This document shows positions 47,410-58,685 of a stretch of DNA of 64,000 nt, one piece after another. The notes under the pieces were generated by a model. It ran no database searches, was not told the DNA's origin, and saw only the letters and a list, made by a program, of their open reading frames with translations. Made by a program: the position numbers and the translations under genes. Source of the stretch: Salvelinus alpinus (Eukaryota > Chordata > Actinopteri > Salmoniformes > Salmonidae); NCBI RefSeq assembly GCF_045679555.1, contig NC_092087.1:84434129-84498128 (forward strand), given 5' to 3'. The stretch's first letter is position 1, and every line of letters starts with the position of its first letter.

Positions 47410-48361
47410 GATATGTGAGATAATTTACTTGTTCTCTGTACTATCGTATAGCTTTGGAATCGGGACATTATCTACTGCGGAGAAAAATATGCAGGTTTCT
47501 CGACTCATACCCTGACTATGAGAAGGGATTGAGTGACGATTCGTTTAGCAACCTTGTGACCCAGCATGACAACGTGAACGAGATTGTTCGACAGTCTGCT
47601 GGGTGAGGCGATATACGTTCCTCCATTCATTAACGAATGGGATTCCTAGATCCTCCTTTCTCTAATGTCGCTGTTAAATCGAGATAGTAGTGTATTTTGT
47701 TATTGCATGGCCAGTGTGAGCCAGAACGCTAACTAGCCAGCTAACGTTACATGTTAGTCAGTAGTTGTCATTCCAAATGCGGTGGTCAGTGGACAAACTA
47801 GCTGAGTTGAACATATGTCAGAAAACGAACTAGTAGCCAGTTGTTGTTGCCCATGGTGGAATCATATCAAACCCACAGGCTCCTGAGTCTAACGAACGTA
47901 ACAATTCCGTTCACGTAACGTTACCTAGCGCCGCGAGTTAGCATTTTGCTACCTAGCTAAGCTGTTTTATATCAAAACGATGAAATGAATCAAACACTGT
48001 AGTTAGCTAGCAAGCCACTCTCGGCGATAATGTTATTGTGGGGCAGGAATGTCAGATTCGTGTTTTAATTGTATGTTCACTGTCATTGAAGTTGATGGTT
48101 ACTACTGGTTACAGATCCGAAGCGAGATAAATTGTCCGCAATGTTTTGTTTCGTTTAGGCCTCAGTGACGTCAAGCACTTAAGAACACTCATCCAGTCAC
48201 CCGACAGGTTTTATGTCGAGATGAATGAATATTCATGACATTGCCCCTTCCTGCTGAAGGAAATTACGCCTCCCGGGAGACCTCTTGTGAACACTTAAAA
48301 AAAAAAAAAAAACTTTTCTACTGTTGACTTTTTCCCCCCTTTTTTTTCTTCTACAATTCAG
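47410..48361 (+). promoter_or_regulatory. Promoter-like region and candidate non-coding exon of right zinc-finger gene
   Basis: A candidate exon ends at 47602 before gtgagg, and the next acceptor is at 48360-48361 after a pyrimidine-rich tract (ttttttcttctacaattcag). The exon holds a long open frame without an ATG (YLLRRKICRFLDSYPDYEKG ... NEIVRQSAG) and several short ATG frames that would act as upstream ORFs. CpG-richer sequence with taacgtta motifs lies in the intron. Confidence 0.5.
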
Positions 48362-48411
48362 GATATCATTTATATGACAAGTTGTCTGATAAAGGAACAA
48401 TAGCTTCCTCA

Positions 48412-51400
48412 ATGGATCAGGTAAGTCTGGTTTCCTTTTAACAGTATAGGCCTGCTGTGCTATATAAAATGTCTAGGCCTAGTTTTCATCATCTTTGATC
48501 CTCCACATTCCATTGTTCTATGTTATTGGCTGGACAAAAAAACCTACTAATGTATCATGCATAGGAATCTGGGTTTATTACTTCATTATCTCTCCTTCCT
48601 CCCAAAGTGTGCACTTGTTCACCTCCACTGATTTTGAAAGTCAGATTATCCATTATATGACCAGATACTGAAAATACATCATCTCCTGTGGGGTTTATCA
48701 GCGGTTGGCATCTAACTTTATGGTACATTACACCACCTGCTGTACTGGAGTGTGGGCCAGCTACAGGGATCGAGGAACTAAATCCTATGTGCCAGCCCGT
48801 TTCTCTTAAAACATAAATATTTGCGACTGTGTCTAACAATGTTCAACTCAGTATGCTTATCAAACTCAATTCCTGTACCCTATTGTGCCTTATACAGTAT
48901 CACTCTCTCTTTCCCTATCATACTGCCCACACTATCAGTACATGCTCCACTGTCTCTGTTTCCTGGCAGTAATCACACCTTCCTGTTGAATGATTTCCTA
49001 TCACATTTAATAACTTATTCAGCTGGCTGTGCCCCACTCTTAGCCTTGTAAGGAAAGCCTCCTCTCTTCTGTCCATTCCTACCATCCTCGCCTACTTTAC
49101 TCTGTACCTGGAATAGGGGCAGCAGGTAGCCTAGCGGTTTATAGCGTTGGGCCAGTAACCCGAGCCGACTAAGTGAAAAATCTGTCAATGTACTTTTGAG
49201 CAACTTAACCCTAATTGCTCCTGTAAGTCACTCTGATAAGAGTTTCTGCTAAATGACAAAAATATAAACACTGAATAAATGCCTGCCCTTATTGTCACTG
49301 TTCCACTGCTCCTGCCATCTCTGCACCACCACTGCCCATATCATTCCCTTAGCCTCTGCCTTGCTCATTGGCACCTCCACCTCCTGTCTCCTAAGGGCGT
49401 GTTTAGCTAGCACATCTACTTCCTCATTCCCTTCCACCCCCACATGGGCCGGGACCCAAGCAAAGCTTATATAAACACCCATCTCTCTCACCTGGGCATG
49501 AATTTGAATTCCTTCATATAGCAGGCCTCGTATAGCAGGCCTTGTCTGCTATGTGAGCTAAATGATTGCCAACTCAACACAGCACATGAGACAGAACATA
49601 TAACTACACTGTCTGGTTTGACTTCCTCCGCCCACTGCAAGGCCATCAGCTCTGCCATGTACACAGCCAGGTGGTCTGTAATTTGTCTCCTGACAGCCAC
49701 CCCACTCTCCTGTTCAACAACGGCTGGTCCAATCTGACCTGTCCTTAGGTCTTTTGATCCATCTGTATATATGGGCAAAAAATACTGATTTCCAGTTTCC
49801 AGTCACCTTTTAAAGAACTCTCATGGATCAACCCCCTCCCTGTCTTTCCGTACTCTCTTCAACACTTGTAAATCAACTACTGGAGGTGGGAGTAGCCATG
49901 GTGGACTCACAGGGATAGGTACCGTGGTGCTAAAGTCCCTGCCATTCATTCCCATCTGCCTCGCCTGCTTATCACCCACACATCCAAAGCTTTTATTCTG
50001 TCCACGTTATGCTCCCAACTTTTCTGTAGCTCCCCTTTTGTGGGGTGAGACACCTCATGTTCCTGTAAGTTAAAACCCAATAATTAATTGCCAGCGATTG
50101 CCTTCTAATATGTAATGGCAATGAAAATAAATGTCTTCACAAGTGGAAGGCAGTCGTTACCACAGCAACAAAGTCAAAAATGTATATCATAGAAATTCAT
50201 GGTAACAGAAATGTGTTTTTTATTTTAAGGTTAGGGTCAGGCATGAGGTTAGCAGTGTGCTTAAGGTTAGGTTTAAGATTACATTTTAAGAAGAGAAATT
50301 GTTGAAATGGGCGTGGCTTATGACTTTGTGGCTGTGGTAACTAGTGACGACCTGGCACTACTGTTTTTTTCTCAAAGTTGCTGGCATGTCACGTGTCCTA
50401 CTTTTCTCAGTACACTCGTAACAACCTAATCATTACGAAATGTATATACGCTCAAATTAGCCACAAGTCGTTTTGAAAGGTAATGACTGGTAAAAGAAAT
50501 ATGGTGGAAACTCTGACTAGCTCATGCCTCTACAAACCCAATGCTATTAGATTAAAGTAGGGAAGGATTGAACATTTGAGGAAAAAGGAGATATTCTAGG
50601 GATGCACCCATCAATCAGAGGTGTAGACTAAATTAATCAAATATTTGGTTTAATGATTAACTATGTTTAATATTTATTGTGGCCACCAGGACAAAGCTAG
50701 CACGTTCCCCGCCACCCTCCTGGAGTCCCCAGGTCAACCGTCTCCGGGTACCGCTTTACTGCAGGGTCTGGTCGACTGCAGGAAAACACCGGGGCAGAGT
50801 GGAACTGAGAGAGGAGGAGGAGGAGAAGAAGAAGAGAAGGAAGATGGAGATTTTATTTCATTAAGTAAGAACCATGGTGTGTAGATTAGACTACAGTCTG
50901 CTTCTGAAACGATAGCGGAGGTGCATAAAGATGGCGGCCCGCATTACTTAACACAAATTCCTTGTTTTGTTAAGTTCACTGTATTCTTCTTTGCTCTCCT
51001 TTACTGCTATTTTGGTATGGTCATTAGCACAGTAAACATGATCCCAATTTTAGCTTCAAGTCGCCGGCAATTTGAAAAAAAAAAAAAAAGTAGGTTGTTG
51101 ATTTATTGGAACATTGTTCAATGTCGCGCACCGTAGTTTCAGAACTCAGTGGATAAAACAATGACGTCATATCAGAGTTCTGCCATCTTTATGAACTTTA
51201 GTCATTCATTGATTAATTATATATGAAAATATCTGGGTCATTTGGCCAAGTGTAACTTGGTCAAAAGATTTTACCATTCTGTAATAAAGAGCACATGTTC
51301 AACTTCACAAAAAACAAGACATTGAATAAAAATATTACTACACTAAGTGCCTATGTGCCAAATAAAGTAACAGTGTTGACCGTAACGGGACTACTGAAAA

Positions 51401-54400
51401 CAACAAAACCACCAGATTACATGGGTAAAATAGTCCTTTAAATGAACCATAACACCGCTTGTGACAGGGGGATTGGAAGGTTGTTTTGTGAGACAAGGGG
51501 TGGCAATTGAATGCAATCTTCACCAAAAAATGTAATTGTAAAACATTTCTAGCATGTCTATGTATGGGGAGAGGGTTGACTTGCTCAGTTCTGCACCACA
51601 AAACAGCAATAAATTGATAAAAAGAGTAGAACCACCTGCTTTTACTCTGATTTTGACTATTAGATGTTCAATGTTTGTTTTCAAAACATATTTTTTAAAG
51701 GAATAGTTTCACCATATTAAAACGAGAGTTCAGTTCATGTAACAGGGTTGACCTTAAAATGAGGGACAGACGTAAATTAATTACTAATCACATCCATAGT
51801 AACCTTCAGAAATGACTTTGTCAAAGCAACAAAATAACTAGTGCTTTACAATGAGTATGTTTACATGTGTTAGGTTCTGAACAAACAGTAAAAACTCAGA
51901 CAACTAGGAGAGGCTCAAACCAAGATTATTCACCCACTGGGTCATACAGCTGCAAAGATTACACAAGCACATATATTTATACCCTCCTACTAGGCGGAGT
52001 CAACTCCTTGCACAGCTAGACAGCCAACACATCTTTGTTGCTAGGCAGGAACTTAATTGTTTCCTCTCATTGGTGTTGTCATGGCCTTGCCTGATGCTAG
52101 AACCCTTGTGGGCGTGGAAGTATATGTGTCAAATAGGACTGTTTCTTCTCACTTCATCAGCCTACCACAAATTCCTCGCTCCTCTCTAATCCACAGCTGT
52201 CCAATTTATCAGTGACTGAAACCAGACTGTTGCCCTTTGCCTCCCTCCTTAGGAAATAACATGTTTTGACAGTGTAAACTTTCTGCACCCCCCCCCTTGT
52301 CTCACTCAGTAACTTTCCATACACTTAGTTCCTATCCACCCTCCATTGACCCAAACATATACATTCCTTCTACATGCAAAGTAATCAACAAGTTCTAGTA
52401 TGGTAACATGAATAGGTATATTTCAAGCTAGAATCCAACACATCCCCAATCATAATTTGACATTAAACTAGTTATGGCAGTAGGCCGACAATGGCATTAG
52501 TCATGTAAACACCTTACTCTGCTGATCTTAATTGGCTTAAGTTGACAATCAAAGTGACGCTGTTAAAAACACCTGGTTTTCTGAGCAATTTCTCAATTTA
52601 TTAGGACACGTCAAGGCCTTCATCAGATTCATAGAAGCATATTTCATCTTTACATGTTCTAGCACGAGCAGCGCAAGCTTCCTTCTTTTGCTCGAGTGCA
52701 GTGAGTTCAGGAAAACAAAGTAAGCATCTTAGAAATAGTTTTCACGTACAAACGTTATGTCAGAATTCGGAATCAAATATGCTTCTAAAAAATAACATGG
52801 TTGCTGTGGTAGTACGTTTATTTTGATTGCCAATTTTCAGCATTTATCAAAGTCCCATCAGGTAGCCTGATTTCAGATGTCCATGATATTCAATGTCTTT
52901 GTTTCACAGGGGACAGCCCTAATCGTTGCTCTCTCAGTGGGAAGGGCTTATCATCTGGGGAGCCTCGACAACATCATGATGCTGACAAGAAAGAGACGAG
53001 TCTCTCCAGACCAGAACACCTCAAGAAACACCAGCAGAGACGTATAGGGAAGAAACCTCACCACTGCTGCTTTGACAGTGGGAAGGGTTTTGCTAAACAG
53101 AGGGAATTGATCATTTACCAGCAAAGTCACACCGGAGAGAAACCGTACCACTGCTCTCAGTGCGGGAAGAGTTTCGCTGCATCTAAAACCTTAAAATCTC
53201 TGAGAATTCATACAGGGGAGAGGCCTTACCCCTGCTTTGATTGTGGGACGACTTTCAATCAATCAAGAGCCCTGACAACACACCAACACATACACACAGG
53301 AGAGAAGCCTTACAGCTGTGATCAGTGTGGGAAGAGCTTCCGGAAGTCAGGACACCTGACTACACACCAACGCATACACACAGGAGAGAAGCCTTACAGC
53401 TGTGATCAGTGTGGGAAGAGTTTCAATCAATCAGGAGATCTGACAACACACCAACGCATACACACAGGAGAGAAGCCTTATAGCTGTGATCAGTGTGGGA
53501 AGAGCTTCAGGAACTCAGGACACCTGACTAGACACAAACGCATACACACAGGAGAGAAGCCTTATACCTGTGAAGAGTGTGGGAAGAGCTTTGCACTATC
53601 CGGAAATCTGACTACACACAAACGCATACACACAGGAGAGAAGCCTTATAGCTGTGATCAGTGTGGGAAGAGCTTTAATCATTCAGGATCCCTGATTACA
53701 CATCAACACATACACACAGGAGAGAAGCCTTATAGCTGTGATCAGTGTGGGAAGAGTTTCAATCATTCAGGAAATCTGACTTCACACCAACGCATACACA
53801 CAGGAGAGAAACCTTATAGCTGTGTTCAGTGTGGGAAGAGCTTCAGGAAGTCAGGACACTTGACTGAACACCAGCGCATACACATAGGAGAGACTTCTTA
53901 TAGCTGTGATCAGTGTGGGAAGAGCTTCAATCAACCAGGAGACCTGACTAAACACCAACGCATACACACAGGAGAGAAGCCTTATCGCTGTGATCAGTGT
54001 GGGAAGACCTTCAATCATTCAGGATCCCTGGTTACACACCAACGCATACACACAGGAGAGAAGCCTTATAGCTGTGATCAGTGTGGGAAGAGCTTCAATC
54101 AATCAGGAGACCTGACTACACACCAACGCATACACACAGGAGAGAAGTCTTATAGCTGTTATCATTGTGGGAAGAGCTTCAGGAACTCAGGACACCTGAC
54201 TGCACACCAGCGCATACACACAGGAGAGAAGCCTTATAGCTGTGATCAGTGTGGGAAGAGCTTCAATCAATCAGGAGACCTGACTAAACACCAACGCATA
54301 CACACAGGAGAGAAACCTTATAGCTGTGATCAGTGTGGGAAGAGCTTCAATCAATCAGGATACCTGACTATACACCAACGAATACACACAGGAGAGAAGC

Positions 54401-54786
54401 CTTATAGCTGTAATCAGTGTGGGAAGGGTTTTGCTCGAGATTCCACCCTGACTGCACACCAACGCATACACACAGGAGAGAAGCCTTATATCTGTGATCA
54501 GTGTGGGAAGAGCTTCAATCAGTCAGGAGACCTGATTACACACCAACGCATACACACAGGAGAGAGACCTTATAGCTGTGATCAGTGTGGGAAGAGTTTT
54601 GCTCGAGATTTCACCCTGACTACACACCACCTCACACACACAGGAGAGAAATCTTACTCCTGTCTATGTGGAAAGAGCTTTGCTCATTCAGGGTCACTGA
54701 AAAAACACCAGAAATCACAACCATGTCATCTTTTATCTCCCTCCTCTCTGGCACCGGTTCCAGATCCCTACATAAAGTTTCAATAG
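48412..54786 (+). CDS. C2H2 zinc-finger protein, right paralogue
   Basis: Model: 48412-48420, 50690-50864 and 52910-54786, joined in frame (phase 0, then phase 1), 686 aa. The first coding exon is the end of 48362-48420, which has both a good acceptor and a strong donor (CAG/gtaagt). It adds MDQ to [16 protein letters not shown] in the next exon. An alternative start at 50663 keeps the frame. The N-terminal region is acidic and has no KRAB or SCAN domain. Then follow a dead finger (FDSGKGF, first-pair Cys changed to Ser), a finger lacking a His, about 17 canonical C2H2 fingers with TGEKPYSC linkers, and an atypical last one (YSCLCGK). Likely a nuclear DNA-binding regulator; target unknown. 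Compared with the left paralogue, fingers 12-17 differ by whole-finger replacement and the stop has moved downstream by five residues (YIKFQ). Both frames are intact, so both may be expressed. Confidence 0.9.
48575..50068 (-). mobile_element. LINE 3' fragment with RNase H domain (I-type), right arm
   Basis: Mirror of 36769-38290. The first part at 49778-49488 reads [14 protein letters not shown] and [11 protein letters not shown], the second at 49491-49249 [19 protein letters not shown]. The same Val replaces the expected Asp (ICSVSCAV) and the same frameshift lies between the halves, so the LINE was already dead before the duplication. Confidence 0.82.
49116..49264 (+). mobile_element. tRNA-derived SINE inside the LINE, right arm
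   Basis: Mirror of 37592-37739, with head ggggcagcaggtagcctag. Confidence 0.8.
50865..52909 (+). other. Last intron of right zinc-finger gene
   Basis: GT-AG intron with a right-arm-only segment at about 51266-52268. Part of that segment (51869-52258) is bounded by direct repeats ACATGT. The remainder (51270-51860) holds no recognised gene. Confidence 0.75.
51869..52258. mobile_element. Insertion bounded by ACATGT repeats (LTR-like?)
   Basis: 390 bases between perfect 6-base repeats ACATGT (51863-51868 and 52259-52264). The sequence starts gttaggttctgaacaaacag and ends ctccttaggaaata. It is present only in the right arm. I cannot tell its class; the ends could also be read as tgttagg...aaca, like an LTR. 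Confidence 0.5.
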
Positions 54787-55323
54787 AAAACATATTGTAA
54801 AGAGTCATGCAACTCCCATTCTTTATCAGTTTACTAAGTCTGATTACCATGGTAACCTGTGTAGATAATATGCAGCTCTAATTCATATGTATCAAGCTTC
54901 TTGCAGTAGGAGTGCTGTGTGTGTGTGGTGGTGGGGTGGAGGTGTTCAGAGCTGTATCTTATTTCAGTAACTCCTATTATCCATGAATTAACTTTAATGT
55001 AGAATAATGTTTCAACAATATTAGGTATGTATTCAATAGATAAATATTAAATCCATTATCTGTTCAACGTCTGCTTATCACATTAATTATATGCTTTTAA
55101 AATCTATAATAATATTTTTTTTATAAGGAACATAGGCCTCTTGTATAATTTCTTTGGTCCTAAAGATGTGAACATATTTATTTTGAAAACCCTTCATCAG
55201 GTTTTACTGTAGCTGATGAGCCATGAGGAAGTGTGGTCAAAAATACTATTAGTGTGGTCATATTATGTTGTTGCATTTGTTTTCAATGATTTTAATGGGT
55301 ATATCTTTCAACTTTCCTTATTG
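54787..55323. other. 3' flank of the right zinc-finger gene
   Basis: Mirror of 32546-33089. No gene seen. Confidence 0.55.
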
Positions 55324-56960
55324 TACAGTACCAGTGAAAAGTTAGGCCACAGTTAATCCTTCAAGGGTTTTTCTTTATTTTGACTATTTTCTACATGTAG
55401 GATGTACATGTACATGTAGGATAATAGTGAAGACATCAAAACAATGAAATAACACATATGGAATAATGTAGTAACCAAAATATATGTTAGATTCTTCAAG
55501 GTTGCCTTGATGACAGCTTTGCACACTCTTGGCATACTCTCAACCAACTTCATGAGGTAGTGACCTGGAATGCTTTTCCAACATTCTTGAAGGAGTTCCC
55601 ACATATGCGGAGGCCTTTTTGGCTGCTTTTCCTTCACTCTGCGGTCCAGCTCATCCCAAACCATCTCAATTGGGTTGAGGTCGGGTGATTGTGGATGCCA
55701 GGTCATCTGATGCAGCACTCCATTACTCTCCTTCTTGGTCAAATAGCCTTCACACAGCCTGGAGGCGTGTTTTGGGTCATTGTCCTGTTGAATAACAAAT
55801 GATAGTCCCATTAAGTGCAAACCAGATGGGATGGCGTATTGCTGCAGAATGCTGTGGTAGCCTTGCTGGTTAAGTGTGTGCCTTGAATTCTAAATAAATC
55901 ACAGACAGTGTCATCAGCAAAGCATCCCTACACCATAACACCTCTTCCTCCATGCTTCACAGTGGGATCCACACATGCAGAGATCATCTGTTCACCTTTT
56001 CAGAGGGGTTTGGTTAAATGCTGAAGACACATTTCAGTTGAATACATTCTGTTGGACAACTGACAAGGTATCCCCCTTTCCCTTACTCTGTGTCTCACAA
56101 AGATTTTTGGAACCAAAAATCTAAAATTTGGACACATCAGACCAAAGGACAGATTTCCACAAGTCTATTGTGCATTGCTCGTGTTTCTTGGCCCAAGCAA
56201 GTCTCTTCTTCTTGTTTGTGTCCTTTAGTAGTGGTTTCTTGGCAGCAGTTCGACCATGAAGGCCTGATTCATACAGTCTCCTCTGAACAGTTATGTTGAG
56301 ATGTGTCTGTTAGTTGAACTCTGTGAAGCATTTATTTGGGCTGCAATTTGAGGTGCAGTTAATTACCGATTTCTGAGGCTGGTAACTCTAATGAACCTAT
56401 CCTCTGCAGCAGAGGTAACTCTGGGTCTTCCTTTCCTGTGGCGGTCCTCATGAGTGCCATTTTCATCAAAGCGCTCAATGGTTTTTGCGATTGCACTTTC
56501 CGGATTGACTGACCTTCATGTCTTAAAGTCTTGATGGACTGTCGTTTCTCTTTGCTTATTTGAGCTGTTCTTGCAGTAATATAGACTTGGTCTTTTACCA
56601 AATCTTCAGTATACCACCCCTACCTTGTCACAACACAACTGATTAGCACAAACACATTAAGAAGGAAATACATTTCACAAATTAACTTTTAACAAGGCAC
56701 ACCTGTTAATTGAAATGCATTACAGGTGCCTACCTCGAAGCTGGTTGAGAGAATTCCAAGAGTGTCCCAAGCTTTCATCAAGGCAAAGGGTGGCTAATTT
56801 GAAGAATATCAAATATATTTTGATTTGTTTAACAATGATTCCATATGTGTTATTTCATAGTTTTGATGCCTTCACTATTATTCTACAATGTAGAAAATAG
56901 TAAAAATAAAGAAAAACCCTTGAATGAGTAGGTGTGTCCAAACTTTTGACTGGTACTGTA
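55324..56960 (-). mobile_element. Tc1-like element, right arm
   Basis: Mirror of 30928-32545. The open minus frame at 55820-55353 keeps QQDNDPKHAS and NPIEMVWDELDRR. The N-terminal piece at 56601-56359 reads ARTAQISKEKRQSI. The same SINE scrap interrupts it near 56010-56075. Confidence 0.88.
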
Positions 56961-57354
56961 TATTAAGTGTGCTCCAAAAAGACTTTCACAAATTTGTATT
57001 GTTAATCAAATGATGTGTTGGTTGTTAGGAAGAGGCATCATGGGGGCAGAAAGCCAGCTCTGCCCATCAGTACTTATAGGTCATGTCAACCACAGACCTC
57101 ACACTCTTCGGTTTTCTCACGGCCAGTAAGTTCTCCTACCAAACTTCTCTCTCTTCACTCTGAAAATACACTTGATAATATCTTATACCTTACTATTGGT
57201 GATTTGTTACGCAGAACGAATGATTGCATGTAAATGTCATTGTAAAACATATCTGGAATGTGGTTTTATGTTTTCTTCATTTGTTTTACATTGCTGATTG
57301 TATATTCATTTATTTAAACATGTATTTTTTTATATTTAGTTGTATTATGTAGAA

Positions 57355-57680
57355 GAGACCAGGATATGTTGTTGGCCTGGGTCCCAACACTCGATGTTGT
57401 AGTCCTGGTCCTGAGAATAGAGACCAGGATATGTTGTTGCCCTGTGTCCCAATACTCAATGTTGTAGTCCTGGTCCTGAGAATAGAGACCAGGATATGTT
57501 GTTGCCCTGTGTCCCAATACTCAATGTTGTAGTCCTGGTCCTGAGAATAGAGACCAGGATATGTTGTTGGCCTGAGTCCCAATACTCAATGTTGTAGTCC
57601 TGGTCCTGAGAATAGAGACCAGGATATGTTGTTGGCCTGGGTCCCAACACTCAATGTTGTAGTCCTGGTCCTGAGAATAA
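57355..57680. repeat. 65/66-bp minisatellite, right arm
   Basis: About five units, against about seven in the left arm. The ccaccaacaacatattgg unit type of the left arm is absent here. Confidence 0.92.
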
Positions 57681-58585
57681 AACAGGTTTAAAACAACAAC
57701 AGAGAAACACGTGTCTTACAGTGCTACACATCTGTTATAATAAGTGCTTTTTACTGCTTTATTGAAGTATCAGGTGTAGTTTTTCATGCAGGATGAATTA
57801 AATGTTCAAATATGTTGGAATGATGAGTTGCACGCATCATGCATGCTCTGCACTTTATTTGGCTAGTAGGCAAATAGGTCTACATTAGGGTATAATGACT
57901 CTATGGCTACATGCTTCCAGAAGGGCGTCTTCTGAGGCTGAGGGGTGCTTTTACTAAGGCGCGTGGTGCTGCATGCAGATCACAAGCTCTTCAACTGGGC
58001 AGCAGTGTCACAATGGAGGGAACAGCCTATAGGGAGACTACCTAAGACCACTGCAACAGTTATTGTAAAGTGTGGGAATAAGCTTATTTTAGACTAGCCT
58101 ACATTTAACCTCTCCCGTGTTCATTTCAAAGTCCATATGTTCATGCCCCGATTCATATAAATCATGTCAAATTATTTTAAATTCATATTAACCCCTCCCA
58201 CAGAATATGCTTTGGCAAGATTGAGTGATTAAATACGTTTAAAAATATGATTTAAAAAAGAATTGTGGTAAAGGCTCCAGTGGTCATACATAATTCATAG
58301 ATTCACCAAACATCGATCATTATTTGTTTCATTATTCCTGGTTTATACTACTGGTTATGATTGCAGACAGAGCCCAGAGAATGGGAAGGTGCAATATTTA
58401 ATTAGTCACTTAAGTGATAATGCCCGAGATGCGGGTATTTGGACGATATATTGGCACTGGTGTTGTCAGGCCCGAGACGGTTCGGTTGCTAGAGACGTGA
58501 CCCAGTCGTTCAGTCTTTTTGTTCTGTATCTATGGACGCGACCCAGTTGTTCATTCTAAATGTTCCATTGCCACACTGGCTGGCC
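57681..58585. other. Outer part of right arm, before the gap
   Basis: Mirror of about 29190-30099. No gene recognised. Confidence 0.55.
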
Positions 58586-58685
58586 NNNNNNNNNNNNNNN
58601 NNNNNNNNNNNNNNNNNNNNNNNNNNNNNNNNNNNNNNNNNNNNNNNNNNNNNNNNNNNNNNNNNNNNNNNNNNNNNNNNNNNNN
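58586..58685. other. Assembly gap, 100 N
   Basis: Exactly 100 N. The bases on both sides (ctggctggcc and cacgttcctatcc) are contiguous in the mirror position of the left arm near 29185-29200, with one base of overlap. Confidence 1.
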
